From: Methanospirillum hungatei JF-1
Lineage (GTDB): Archaea; Halobacteriota; Methanomicrobia; Methanomicrobiales; Methanospirillaceae
Reading direction: 5' to 3'
DNA: 64,000 nt
Assembly: GCF_000013445.1 (NCBI RefSeq)
Contig: NC_007796.1
Span: forward strand, 3,074,936-3,138,935
The position numbers and the translations under genes are program-made. This document shows, piece after piece, positions 18,352 to 27,324 of the stretch. How positions within the stretch are numbered: the first letter of the stretch is position 1; every line of letters begins with the position of its first letter. A model generated the notes under the pieces. The model ran no database searches, was not told the DNA's origin, and saw only the letters and a list, made by a program, of their open reading frames with translations.

Positions 18352-19872
18352 TTAGGAAGTTGAACAATTGCCATTCTCGACAGGTGCTTCAAATCCTAAC
18401 TTTCTTCCCACCAATTGCATGAAATTCTCCTTTTGTTTCTTCGAAGTTTCGTAAATACTAAGCAAGACTCCAAAACCTTCAGCTCCGAGCCATGTTCTTC
18501 TCCCCCCACTAATTTTTCGATGAAGTACCCCCTGACGTATGGCACGTTCCGCATCATTATTATGCCATGGAACATCCTCATGGACCATGAAAGTAAGTAA
18601 CATATCTTGCCGTTTTCGAAGTTCTTTGGAAATACGAATAACATCTGGATCTACCCATTTTCGTTCAAGCAAGCCCGTAAGCTCAGCCTGAAATTTATCA
18701 CGTGCATTTTTCCGTTCATCCAAAGATGGTGGAGGATCATTTTCAGTATATTCTACCGCTTTTTTTAGAATCGAACGAACTCCATCAACAAACTCAAGAA
18801 ATTTTTCTGGAGGTCTGCCTTTTCTTAGTATTTTGACTGGTTGAGAGGTCAATAAACTTCGCGGTTCAATTTTGTGCTTTATTTCTGCTCTTTCCAACCA
18901 TCGATTCACATGAAGAAGATCTAACTGATGCCCTGAACACATTATGACATCATATGGTTTCCATGCATCTCTTCCTAAAACGCCATTAAAACCTTTTAAA
19001 ACTTCTTCGGGAACCGAATGTCCTCGAGTTGATGCCACTTTGTAATATGAGCCAATTGTCGAAGTGAATACCCACAACCATCCATTTTCTCCATTCACTC
19101 TGAAACTGGTTTCATCTGCATTGATATTGTTCTCCTGAATTATCTTTTCTTTGAGTTTTTCGTAATCTTCTTTGAGAGTATCTGCAACCCACCTTTCCAG
19201 TTTCAGAATGGTAGCTTCACTCATTTGAATATCGTATGTTTCTAAGAGGCTGGATTGGATTTTCCTTATAGTCAATCCTAACATTCTATGATAAGCAATC
19301 CAAGAGGCTACAGCAGGTCCGAATTGCTGGTTTGGCGGTAAGGGCAACTCTCCACGTACTAATTTCTTGCAAGTTGAACACCAATACCTCGGATAATGGA
19401 TTTCGTAAACGATGTGCCTTGGAAATGGAATATCCGTAATGGTGCGTGTTTGTTCCGCCCCGTTGACTGGTTCATTCAAATGCGTTCCACATTCAGGACA
19501 TGAATCCAAGGGGATATTCATCGATGGTGAATTGGAAGCGGGTCTTTTCCTTCCATTTCCTTCATGCCCTGGTTGACCTCCACTTTTCCTATTTTCTTCA
19601 CACTGCCTCTTCCGGCGATAAAAGGTCTTTGAACTCGGAACTCCTCCTGCTTCAGCTGTTTTACTTGATGCTGAGAGAAAAGGTGCAGAACTCAATATTT
19701 TTGCAATTTCTTTTTTGAGTTTTTTATTTTCCTTTTTCAGTTCATTTTTTTGGTTTTCTGCTAAAATTCTGCGTTTACGTTCAATTTTAAGTTCTTTCTT
19801 TAATTGATGGATATTACGCCGTAAATCGTCTATAGATTCATCACTGATTTCGGAAGTCCTATTATTCGTCAT
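18352..19872 (-). CDS. IS66-family transposase
   Basis: A 506-residue DDE transposase. It has an N-terminal coiled coil (about residues 12-60), a GGQPGHEG motif (about 97), a zinc-finger region (CPECG...CSTCKK), then the catalytic core: NADETSF (first D), GRDAWKPYD (second D) and NNDAERAIR (E). The C-terminal QKENFMQLVGRKLG lies close to the element's left end. Length and motifs match intact IS66 TnpC proteins, so it may still be active. Its start overlaps the upstream small gene by 11 bases, so translation is probably coupled. Confidence 0.92.
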   Translation of the reverse strand: MTNNRTSEISDESIDDLRRNIHQLKKELKIERKRRILAENQKNELKKENKKLKKEIAKILSSAPFLSASSKTAEAGGVPSSKTFYRRKRQCEENRKSGGQPGHEGNGRKRPASNSPSMNIPLDSCPECGTHLNEPVNGAEQTRTITDIPFPRHIVYEIHYPRYWCSTCKKLVRGELPLPPNQQFGPAVASWIAYHRMLGLTIRKIQSSLLETYDIQMSEATILKLERWVADTLKEDYEKLKEKIIQENNINADETSFRVNGENGWLWVFTSTIGSYYKVASTRGHSVPEEVLKGFNGVLGRDAWKPYDVIMCSGHQLDLLHVNRWLERAEIKHKIEPRSLLTSQPVKILRKGRPPEKFLEFVDGVRSILKKAVEYTENDPPPSLDERKNARDKFQAELTGLLERKWVDPDVIRISKELRKRQDMLLTFMVHEDVPWHNNDAERAIRQGVLHRKISGGRRTWLGAEGFGVLLSIYETSKKQKENFMQLVGRKLGFEAPVENGNCSTS

Positions 19873-20026
19873 TATCCAGAATAACCAAATAAACCGTTTT
19901 ACCCAAATGTTCCTTGGGACAATCTACTTTCGCACTTGTTCCAAAGGGTTTGACTTCTCGTTTATAAAAACCACAAATGTTGTTTACCTTCAGTTCTGTA
20001 GCAACATTGAATGGAACAGTTCTCAT
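19862..20026 (-). CDS. DUF2080-like small transposon-associated protein
   Basis: A 54-residue protein (MRTVPFNVATELKV...) with the segment KPFGTSAKVDCPKEHLGKTV, followed by YLVILDNDE. This matches the pattern of DUF2080 proteins (G-N/T-S-x...P-K-x-x-x-G-K-x-v), small putative transposon-encoded proteins common in methanogen IS elements, probably with a swapped-hairpin DNA-binding fold. Its stop overlaps the transposase start by 11 bases. It takes the position that tnpA/tnpB hold in bacterial IS66 elements. Function is unknown; a regulatory or accessory role in transposition is inferred. Confidence 0.7.
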   Translation of the reverse strand: MRTVPFNVATELKVNNICGFYKREVKPFGTSAKVDCPKEHLGKTVYLVILDNDE

Positions 20027-20055
20027 TAGATATCTATTAGATATCTATAGTATTT

Positions 20056-20065
20056 AATACTTACT
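20056..20065 (+). repeat. 10-bp target-site duplication of the nested IS4-family element, left copy
   Basis: AATACTTACT directly precedes the inverted repeat at 20066; the second copy is at 21849-21858. Confidence 0.85.
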
Positions 20066-21848
20066 CATGTAAGACAGCTTTGGAGATAGATCCAGATCCG
20101 GCGACATAATTTTTCAACTTTCCGTAATATCAAATATGTCTCATACATAAACCTCGAGATACCTCTCCCACTTTATTCTACTACTCGTACGCGCTAATGT
20201 GTCACTATAGCGGTCTAAACTAAAAACATTGAAGCTTCGTATAGGCACTAGAGAAAAAAGGAAGAATTACGAGTTTTTCCTGATTTTTTACCGATAGCCA
20301 GTAGTACCTAACCCTCCATCGGGTCATTTATCCGAAGATAAGACCCTATTGAATTTCTGAAAATTTCAAGGTGAGAGTTTCGTTATTGTTGCGGCTTTTG
20401 CCAAGGTGCCGCAGTGATCTTTCTAATTTATCCCATCGTTTCTTAACATTGCCTGTGCCAAATAAATTTTGATTCAATATGCTCAAAAACTCCAATCCTT
20501 TCTCTGAAAATACTTTTGACCATAGCATCTGAGTATATTTTCCTTTATCATTTTTTCGAGTCGTAGATACAATCCAGGTAAACAGATCTCTGCTAATAAT
20601 AAACCGTAGCAACATGGAATAAATGTGAATAAACGCCATTGGTTCATTATTGAGTAACATTTTTCCAAGGTCGTAATCCCCTTTCAATTCCTTGAAAATA
20701 AGTTCAATCACCCAGCGAAATCGGTATAACTCATAAATATCATCAGCAGAAAAAACCTCTTTTCCGAGATTTGTGATGTAGAGATGCCATTTTTCAGTGA
20801 GAGGATTCCAAGAACAAATTACCCTGAATTCTTGAAATATTGGAGTTTTAATTTTGTTAATATGCTTGTCTCCAATATGAAATGAACAGATGAGATCATA
20901 AACACCTTTCTTTGGCATTCTATCTAAAAAATCATCACCATTTATGCTTTTAAAGCAATTATGATCTACAATTGATGTTATTTCTGGAGGGCCTGAATTG
21001 ATTGAAACAACCTTAAAAACGGCATTGCTTTTTACTCTACTAGCAAAAAAACCTCCATATTCTTGAATTTTAGAGAATGTTTTCAGAGAATAGTATCCCA
21101 GATCGTTAATCAGGAGAATATTTTCAACATCAGGTCCAATTTTTAGCATCTTATAGTCATGAACTCTTTCTGTTGTAATTATTGCATTTTTTACAGAATG
21201 GTAAACAACACTGTAAACTGCATGGATCTTTAATCCTGCAGAATCGTCACGGGAACGTGCTGCGGGATGCAAATCGTAGAGCTTTTTACTAATTCGAATA
21301 ATGCTGCTGTCTTGAACTAAAATATCTTTGAAATCCTCAACAATTCCCTTTAAATGAGCAGGGGACTGATGAACTATTTGATCGATATAATGATCCATCA
21401 GGGATTTCAAAAAATCTACTAATTTATAATTAAACCGTTTCCTGAAACTTTGGTTAAGAATTGAGGTTTCAATCTTTGGATTATCATCAAGATCAACATA
21501 ATGACGATGAATCTCCTCTAATGTGGGTTTTAGATGACTGCTGACTCCAAAAATGAGGGAAAATATCAAAAGGACAGGATCGAGTTTCCGTTTTCTCTGC
21601 ATAAATCCTGTTTCCCGAGCTTTTTTTTCTATAAAATCAAAGGTAAATTTCTGAAATACCCAAGATTTTAGGTTTTTTTGACCCTTAGAAGAAGGCTTCT
21701 TCATATTCTTTAGGTCGCCCGACGGTGCTCACCGTAGGGCGGCGCCGAAAATATATAAATGTATCGATTTAAGGTTGGAATTGTATTCTTGCTCAGTAAC
21801 ACTGATTTTTGCTTAGTTAGGTATCAGGCCATAAAGCTGTCTTACATG
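20066..21848 (-). mobile_element. IS4-family insertion sequence nested in the IS66 element
   Basis: A 1783-bp element with perfect 16-bp terminal inverted repeats CATGTAAGACAGCTTT (20066-20081 and, inverted, 21833-21848), flanked by a 10-bp direct duplication AATACTTACT (20056-20065 and 21849-21858). It has one transposase gene on the minus strand. It landed just upstream of the DUF2080-like gene of the host IS66 element, so it may have separated those genes from their promoter. Intact ends and an intact transposase suggest a recent insertion. Confidence 0.92.
20346..21704 (-). CDS. IS4-family transposase
   Basis: A 452-residue DDE transposase. The family signature Y(2)R(3)E(6)K is exact in YRFRWVIELIFKELKGDYDL (near residue 335). 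The first catalytic aspartate is in ILVQDSSIIR, and the second in LLINDLGYYS. The length is normal and the frame is uninterrupted. It fills most of the nested element and ends about 280 bp from its left inverted repeat. Confidence 0.92.
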   Translation of the reverse strand: MKKPSSKGQKNLKSWVFQKFTFDFIEKKARETGFMQRKRKLDPVLLIFSLIFGVSSHLKPTLEEIHRHYVDLDDNPKIETSILNQSFRKRFNYKLVDFLKSLMDHYIDQIVHQSPAHLKGIVEDFKDILVQDSSIIRISKKLYDLHPAARSRDDSAGLKIHAVYSVVYHSVKNAIITTERVHDYKMLKIGPDVENILLINDLGYYSLKTFSKIQEYGGFFASRVKSNAVFKVVSINSGPPEITSIVDHNCFKSINGDDFLDRMPKKGVYDLICSFHIGDKHINKIKTPIFQEFRVICSWNPLTEKWHLYITNLGKEVFSADDIYELYRFRWVIELIFKELKGDYDLGKMLLNNEPMAFIHIYSMLLRFIISRDLFTWIVSTTRKNDKGKYTQMLWSKVFSEKGLEFLSILNQNLFGTGNVKKRWDKLERSLRHLGKSRNNNETLTLKFSEIQ

Positions 21849-21974
21849 AATACTTACTAAATTCCCTTGATTTTTTATCAGAAAAAAGATGACAAACAAA
21901 TATATTATGGGGGAATAATCCTATAGAAGTAGATTTCTCTATTTTTGATTACTTTCTAAAACCTGAATTGTTAC

Positions 21975-22449
21975 CCTTTTTTTTCACGAGGACGGAGAAA
22001 ATGACATCAACAGTACTGTAATAACGCAGGAGTTTAAATATCCTGAAGATTCTGCATAGTCTACAGAACTGAACGACCCTTGGATGAAATGGGAAAAAGA
22101 GTGCTACGTAAAAGGGAAGAATTGCGATAAGGTCGATAATCATGTAAATAGTACATGCATATTTGAGCCTTCCCTTCACCGGATCACGATAGTCCTTGAA
22201 ACAGGTACATGTCCAGATTCTCAAAATATATTCAATGGTAAAGACCAGAACCGTAATAATCTCAATGAAAGTAGCGATTTCCCGGAATTCTTCATAGATA
22301 GATTTGTATGATTCCAGGAAGATGAGGGCTACATTAACTAAAACAAGTATAATTATGAAGAAATCAAAAAACCGGTCAGGTTTGGATTCATGATCAGTAT
22401 CATCGATAATATTGAAGATTTTCCACTTCAGTGAAGATTCAGAATCCAA
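21975..22449 (-). pseudogene. Voltage-gated K+ channel, N-terminal half (gene split by IS66 element)
   Basis: It encodes the voltage-sensor half of a six-helix channel: S1 (RFFDFFIIILVLVNVALIFL), S2 (ITVLVFTIEYILRIW), S3 (MIIDLIAILPFYVAL) and the arginine-bearing S4 (RVVQFCRLCRIFRIFKLLRY). The frame reaches VLVKKK, where the IS66 element begins; read-through into the element adds nine residues before a stop at 21949. The pore half is at 17893-18337. The intact gene would have been 303 codons from the ATG at 22449. Confidence 0.9.
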
Positions 22450-22541
22450 TCTTATCAGAATTAATGTCTTTTTTTAAGAAGAAAATGGTGTCGATGATTA
22501 TCTTCTTTGAAAGAGTGAGTATAAGCAAAAAAAGAAGAGGA

Positions 22542-24245
22542 TTATGTATCAGATTGGGATTCTACATACTCTATTGCTTTTTCGTATTGGGATCTGATAT
22601 GGGCTTTCATCTCTTCAAAAGCAGCATCAAAATCTGATTCATTCGTAAGATAAGTATATCCTTCACGCTCACCATCCGGTCCGATGACAGATGATGCAAT
22701 GATATCATGATACTGATCACAGATCTCTTCCATCTTTTCTGGATCAAAACTCGTTTCTGCAACTCTTTTCAGAATTTGAACATACAGTGCATGGTACTCT
22801 TGATCATCCATGAGATACCTGATGAGCGGCCATCTTTCAGTTACATTCTCCATTGAAAACGATACACTGCTACCCATTCCCATACCCGGGCCGAATTGAC
22901 CGTCCATTCCGGACATGGTCATATTCATACCACCCGGTGGCATGAAACCAGGCTGGTTCGGATTATTCATTCCATCCGGTCCCCACTCATGTCCGGGTCC
23001 TTTCATTTCAGGAAAGGTCATGTTCATCCCTTCAGGTGGTGCAAACCCAAAACCCGGTGTTTTATTCATCTCGGCAGAACCACCATCTCCAAAATTTTTC
23101 CCCATTCCTTCCATGAATGCATAATTGTTATCCCAGGGGATCCAGCTGAATGTCCCGGTATCCGGATTATTATACAGGTAATAATTCCGTGCATTTCCTC
23201 CATACGTGTCCCAATTTTTGATGAGCGTATTGGTTGCCAGCCAGGTGAGAAACTCAGTGACGTTAAGGATTGATTCAAGGTCTGATCGCCAATTTTCGGG
23301 ATTTTCGGTTCGTGTCTCTGAATGAAGAATAGTGTAGAGTTGTTCGATGTCAGAATAGTCTCCTTCATCTTCATTGGTTTTCTTCTCGAAGTGAGAGAGA
23401 TTGAGTTTTCCGAAAGCAAAGGTTGCACCTTCTTCCTCCGGTTTATAGAGATTTCCCGTTCCGTTTGAGAACTGAGTTTTAATAACCGTATCATCGATGC
23501 TTTCAACGAGGGTATAGAGGCCGAAATATTCAAATCCGTCTCCTTTATCGATGAATACCTTATAAAAAGCAGTCTCCGGAGCGATCACCCCTGCATCCTG
23601 AAAGATTTCAGGGGCTAATTTTTCCCGTATGACAGACACATCAGACATTCCGGATTGTAGATTGAGTTCTTTAAACCCGAAAAAATTCTGATTCTTTGTC
23701 TCAGGGAACTCATCCTCGTAGTGATCCATATCAACTTTTAAGGAGATCTTCCCGATTCCCTCGCTCCATGCAGTCATCAGGGAGTTTACTCCTTTATACC
23801 TGATACCGACATGATCCCAGGTTTCGTTCTGAAATGAGATGGTGGCGGGAACATATACCGGATCTTCCTGATTCAGAAAACCAGGGCCGTTTTCACCAGG
23901 TGGTTTTGGCATATTCATTCCTGCTGATCTGTTAACATCAGGCATGTTTTCACCCGGACCACCCCTTTTTCCGGGTCCGGGCATACTCCCACCTCCAAAC
24001 TCCCCGTACTTGGCCGTCATGTCTTCCTGCATTTCGGTCCAGGATTCAGGACTGATGGTGATATTAATTTCACGGATTTCATCATCCGGAAAGACCGTAT
24101 CATAGTCGGGAGCCGAATCTGATGCAAGGAGGTGTAAACTCTCATTTACATCAGCACTTCCTGGCTGAAGGAGAAGGAGACAGATTGCAACCAGGATAAG
24201 TGCAAAAATCTTTGTCGAAAAGCTAATTTGTGTCATGATAGTCAT
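22542..24245 (-). CDS. Secreted CotH-type (CotH kinase family) protein
   Basis: A 567-residue exported protein (signal peptide around TKIFALILVAICLLLLQPGS). The CotH pattern is seen in YDTVFPDDEIREINITIS, VGIRYKGVNSLM, NLYKPEEEGATFAFG, YGGNARNYYLYNNPDTGTF and SWIPWDNNYAFME. CotH of Bacillus is an atypical protein kinase of spore coats; in archaea this family recurs with VTC and DUF4956 genes, which lie at 16320-17824. Two low-complexity inserts rich in Gly, Pro, Met and Asn (about residues 80-125 and 375-455) are unusual. The target is unknown. The gene is 92 bp upstream of, and transcribed toward, the broken channel gene. Confidence 0.82.
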   Translation of the reverse strand: MTIMTQISFSTKIFALILVAICLLLLQPGSADVNESLHLLASDSAPDYDTVFPDDEIREINITISPESWTEMQEDMTAKYGEFGGGSMPGPGKRGGPGENMPDVNRSAGMNMPKPPGENGPGFLNQEDPVYVPATISFQNETWDHVGIRYKGVNSLMTAWSEGIGKISLKVDMDHYEDEFPETKNQNFFGFKELNLQSGMSDVSVIREKLAPEIFQDAGVIAPETAFYKVFIDKGDGFEYFGLYTLVESIDDTVIKTQFSNGTGNLYKPEEEGATFAFGKLNLSHFEKKTNEDEGDYSDIEQLYTILHSETRTENPENWRSDLESILNVTEFLTWLATNTLIKNWDTYGGNARNYYLYNNPDTGTFSWIPWDNNYAFMEGMGKNFGDGGSAEMNKTPGFGFAPPEGMNMTFPEMKGPGHEWGPDGMNNPNQPGFMPPGGMNMTMSGMDGQFGPGMGMGSSVSFSMENVTERWPLIRYLMDDQEYHALYVQILKRVAETSFDPEKMEEICDQYHDIIASSVIGPDGEREGYTYLTNESDFDAAFEEMKAHIRSQYEKAIEYVESQSDT

Positions 24246-25259
24246 ATGAAATTGTGTATTCCGTCCGGAATGGGATGGGGCTTGAGAGTATTATCTGACA
24301 GCCATGGCTGCCTGAAGACAGATATCTCGTACTGAGTGAAATATTAAAAAAGCGGATTCAGATGGTTGAAAGATACAACAGATCAGTATGACATTACTAA
24401 AACCAGGTACGTATCCAGGTGAAGAATAGGAGGCAGATGTAATTTTCAATGAAATGTTATTCTTTCACAGAACTGAATCGCCTGGTGAACAATAGTATTT
24501 GATCCTAACAGCCCATTTTTTTAAAATCCCATTCAGAAATTGACAAAATAATAAATGAAGGGAATAAAAAGAGATGATAGTAAAGATACATTGTCACTAT
24601 GTGGACCGTGACATCGACATTAATTCTCTTTAATTTGCTTTTAAGGGAAGAATGGTATTCTTCTCTCATGTTTCCTCTTGCCTGGCTCCACTGGGATGGA
24701 TGCACAGGCAATAAATATTTATCCAGAATACGTATTGTTAGATTGTCAAATCCGGAAGCCCGGAAGAGACTTAGGGGATAGTATTTATTTCGAATCCGTT
24801 TCCTTATTGCATGTGGAGCACTGGGATATTTGCTCCATATGTATGTTACTTTTCATCGAAATTCACTGTTACAATGCACGTGTTTGAATTCACGACTCAC
24901 AAAGAATAAGGCATCTCTTAAAAAACAACGAATACTATGATGATCCGTTGTTTCCAAGGAAGAAGATTCCAACAATGAATAAGGTAATGGTACCCAAGGA
25001 AGTATCATTAGAGCAATTTTTAGAAATAATTGCAAAGGCGGATATCCTTATTAAAGCACCAGATCCTGATATTTATAATTTATCAAAGGCTGTTTCATGA
25101 ATGTTTTTTATTAGCACTATGAGACAAATTCAGGATGGGTATTTTTAATTTCACAACGTTAATTTCCTTTATTGTACTATCAAGATTGATTTATGCAACA
25201 GCTACTATTGTTCAAAAAAAGTAATACCTAATAACTTAGGCATTTGACTTTGGTATCTA
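24246..25259. other. Long intergenic stretch between CotH and tRNA-Phe
   Basis: About 1 kb with no intact gene. Short open frames near 24599-24887 lack start signals and coding character. The right part (24888-25100) holds what appears to be the tail of a lost gene, listed separately. This fits an area of repeated insertion and decay next to the nested IS elements. Confidence 0.5.
24888..25100 (+). pseudogene. Possible 3' remnant of an unidentified gene
   Basis: An open frame of 70 codons with protein-like composition: it includes HLLKNNEYYDDPLFPRKKIP and then VSLEQFLEIIAKADILIKAP, ending DPDIYNLSKAVS. It has no start codon before the internal ATG at 24975 (41 residues) and no ribosome-binding site. 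It may be the C-terminal end of a decayed protein, or chance. No family is recognised. Confidence 0.3.
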
Positions 25260-25333
25260 TGCCTCAGCCCGGATTTGAACCGGGGACAACCAGATCTTCA
25301 GTCTGGCGCTCTCCCAGTCTGAGCTACTGAGGC
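25260..25333 (-). tRNA. tRNA-Phe (anticodon GAA)
   Basis: On the minus strand the cloverleaf starts GCCTCAGTAGCTCAG. The anticodon stem CAGAC/GTCTG-type helix closes a CTGAAGA loop with anticodon GAA. The T-arm contains GGTTCAAATCC and the acceptor ends CTGAGGC with discriminator A at 25260. All four stems pair. CCA is not encoded. Confidence 0.93.
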
Positions 25334-25463
25334 GCGACTATACAGATTACACTCATGCATAATTAATACTTTTCATTTGAACCTCATATTCACACACAAT
25401 TACCGGGAACCAGTACGGTATATACCACGTCCATTAAGGCATCTGAATACCGACATTATCCTG

Positions 25464-26441
25464 ATGTTTTTCAAGAGACGGAGTGCGAAACCGGATACTA
25501 CAAAAATTCAGGCAGATATCGCTCTCCGGACAGTTAAAGTAGTTCATCTTACCCATAACGATTTTGACGCTGTTGGCGCTGATGCAGTTCATCGAATTAG
25601 ATTCAGGAAAGAAGGAGTGTACACGGTATTCAGCTCCGTTGGAAAATTCCCGATGTACCTGGATATCATCTCCCAAATAGCAGGCAAAGGAGACACCCTC
25701 TCTATCAGCGACCTTTCATACCGGAAAGGGATCGAGCAACATCTTCGAAGACTAAAACAGAAAGGATGGCGAATAGAATGGCGGGATCATCACCGGTGGC
25801 ACGAAGATGAGATCGGCTTGGTGAAGAGCATCGTTGATCACCTCCATATTGATACCGGCCGATGTGCCTGTGGTATATGTGCCAGCGACCTGACACCGGA
25901 TGATGTGATCGCCCAGGAGATCGCTCTTGTGGTCTGTGATTATGACCTCTGGAAGCACCAGGATCCCCGTTCCGGTGTTCTGGGCCTTGTACTTCAGCGG
26001 CATGAGAACAGGGAGCATGTCCGTGATATGATCATGCTTGGGGTCTTTGATGACAAGAAGATCAGGAGCGAATATGAGGATATCATGCGGGAGATGAACC
26101 GGGTCATGGAACGGACCAAGCGTGCAGCAAGTATTCTTGGAACCAAATACCGCACCGTTGTCGCCCCCATGTACGGTTACCCAAGTGAAACCGCTGCCTA
26201 CCTTCGAAAAGAACTTGGATCTGATATCGAGGTTCTGGTCTCCCAGTCAGGAAAATTTTCTATCAGGTCAGTTCCCAATATTTCCCATAAAATTGCCAGG
26301 GAGTTTGGCGGCGGTGGTCATCCCAATGCAGCAGGGGGATTCTTCAATTTTACCCTGACAGATAAAATACTCCTCCGTCTCTTTAAAAAAAACCAATGGT
26401 TTGAAAAAATTGCCAGGTACGCAGACACTATTCAAAAATAA
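25464..26441 (+). CDS. DHH-family phosphoesterase
   Basis: About 325 residues from the ATG at 25464; an in-frame TTG at 25377 would add 29 residues without family resemblance. The DHH catalytic region begins HLTHNDFDAVGADAVHRI, continues with ISDLSYRKG and EWRDHHRWHEDE, and the C-terminal DHHA1 substrate-binding motif is FGGGGHPNAAGGF. A cysteine cluster (GRCACGICASDL) is an extra. Such proteins hydrolyse nanoRNA, cyclic dinucleotides or pAp, or act as RecJ-like nucleases. The short two-domain form favours a small-nucleotide substrate. It overlaps the convergent hypothetical gene by 14 bp. Confidence 0.85.
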   Translation: MFFKRRSAKPDTTKIQADIALRTVKVVHLTHNDFDAVGADAVHRIRFRKEGVYTVFSSVGKFPMYLDIISQIAGKGDTLSISDLSYRKGIEQHLRRLKQKGWRIEWRDHHRWHEDEIGLVKSIVDHLHIDTGRCACGICASDLTPDDVIAQEIALVVCDYDLWKHQDPRSGVLGLVLQRHENREHVRDMIMLGVFDDKKIRSEYEDIMREMNRVMERTKRAASILGTKYRTVVAPMYGYPSETAAYLRKELGSDIEVLVSQSGKFSIRSVPNISHKIAREFGGGGHPNAAGGFFNFTLTDKILLRLFKKNQWFEKIARYADTIQK

Positions 26442-27201
26442 CTGCAGACTCCTTAACTTTTTCCCAGTACTCTTCTTCTGATCCTGCTCCATATCCTGCC
26501 ACCTTCAGATGATCATGGTCCACGTATTGCAGGGCATCAAGAAGGGCGGGTTCTGAAGCATCACACACGATGAGATTTCTCACCTGGTACCGATCCATAA
26601 GATCACCAACATGGGAGATCATCTCTGCCCGGATGATAAGGTCTGATGTGTGCTCTAAGAGTTCCTCAAGAGTATGAAGGGCAGGGTGCTCCATGAAAAG
26701 GAGATTTTTTGGACCGGACAGGAGTTCCAGATCAAACGGGCCGGAATTCTCCAGATGTATGATATGACCGGAGACACGGTTATCCCGCAGAGTTCTCAGG
26801 AGCTGACGAAATCCATGGAACATCTCAGCATAGGCATCCTCGTCATCAGGGGAGGGGCAGGTAGACAAAACCGCAGGACTCTCGTGCACCGAACGTATTT
26901 GCCTGCCTGAACTGGTTATGAGTTCATAATCGGCGACCATGGCGTCAGGAATGACATGCGGTCCGGACTCTTCATCCCAGGACAGGGCCTCTTCCAGCCG
27001 TGACCTGCAAAACTTTCCACCGACTGCTATCTCATCTATCTTCGCATCTTTTTGCGCAGAAAAGGATCGGAGTAATTGAAAGGTGATGAGATCAGCTTCT
27101 ATGCCACGGTATGCGGAGATGAACTCCTGCAGGAGAGAAACCTGGGGAATGTCCGGATCTGAACCGAGTGACAATGTTTTAAACGCTCTTTTTTTCTTCA
27201 T
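26428..27201 (-). CDS. Conserved-looking hypothetical protein
   Basis: A 257-residue soluble protein beginning MKKKRAFKTLSLGSDPDIPQ. It has no signal peptide or membrane helix. The composition is acidic and helical, and the C-terminal third has a Rossmann-like alternation (NLIVCDASEPALLDALQY). I do not recognise a family. It lies between the DHH phosphoesterase (convergent, 14-bp overlap) and metG (divergent). Codon use matches the neighbouring core genes, so it is likely a real methanogen gene. Confidence 0.7.
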   Translation of the reverse strand: MKKKRAFKTLSLGSDPDIPQVSLLQEFISAYRGIEADLITFQLLRSFSAQKDAKIDEIAVGGKFCRSRLEEALSWDEESGPHVIPDAMVADYELITSSGRQIRSVHESPAVLSTCPSPDDEDAYAEMFHGFRQLLRTLRDNRVSGHIIHLENSGPFDLELLSGPKNLLFMEHPALHTLEELLEHTSDLIIRAEMISHVGDLMDRYQVRNLIVCDASEPALLDALQYVDHDHLKVAGYGAGSEEEYWEKVKESAVIFE

Positions 27202-27324
27202 AAAATTACCATTTACCCCAGAGGAGCTTCCTGCGCAACTGTCAGTCAGTCTGACATGCCGGTTCAGGATCAGGGAGAACAGAGGTCCTCATCCTCTGTA
27301 TATTTTATAGAATTATCTTCAAAA

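Larger units (their letters stand above)
18338..21974 (-). mobile_element. IS66-family insertion sequence, carrying a nested IS4-family element
   Basis: The ends are imperfect inverted repeats beginning GTAAC (left GTAACTACTCAACTTT; right, read inward, GTAACAATTCAGGTTTT). They are bounded by the 8-bp duplication CCTTTTTT. The element interrupts a K+ channel gene. Its total length is 3637 bp, but 1783 bp plus a 10-bp duplication belong to a second element inserted inside, so the original IS was about 1.84 kb. It carries a small DUF2080-like gene followed by the IS66 transposase, both on the minus strand. GTAA ends and 8-bp duplications match the IS66 family, while the usual tnpA-tnpB pair is absent. 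Confidence 0.9.
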
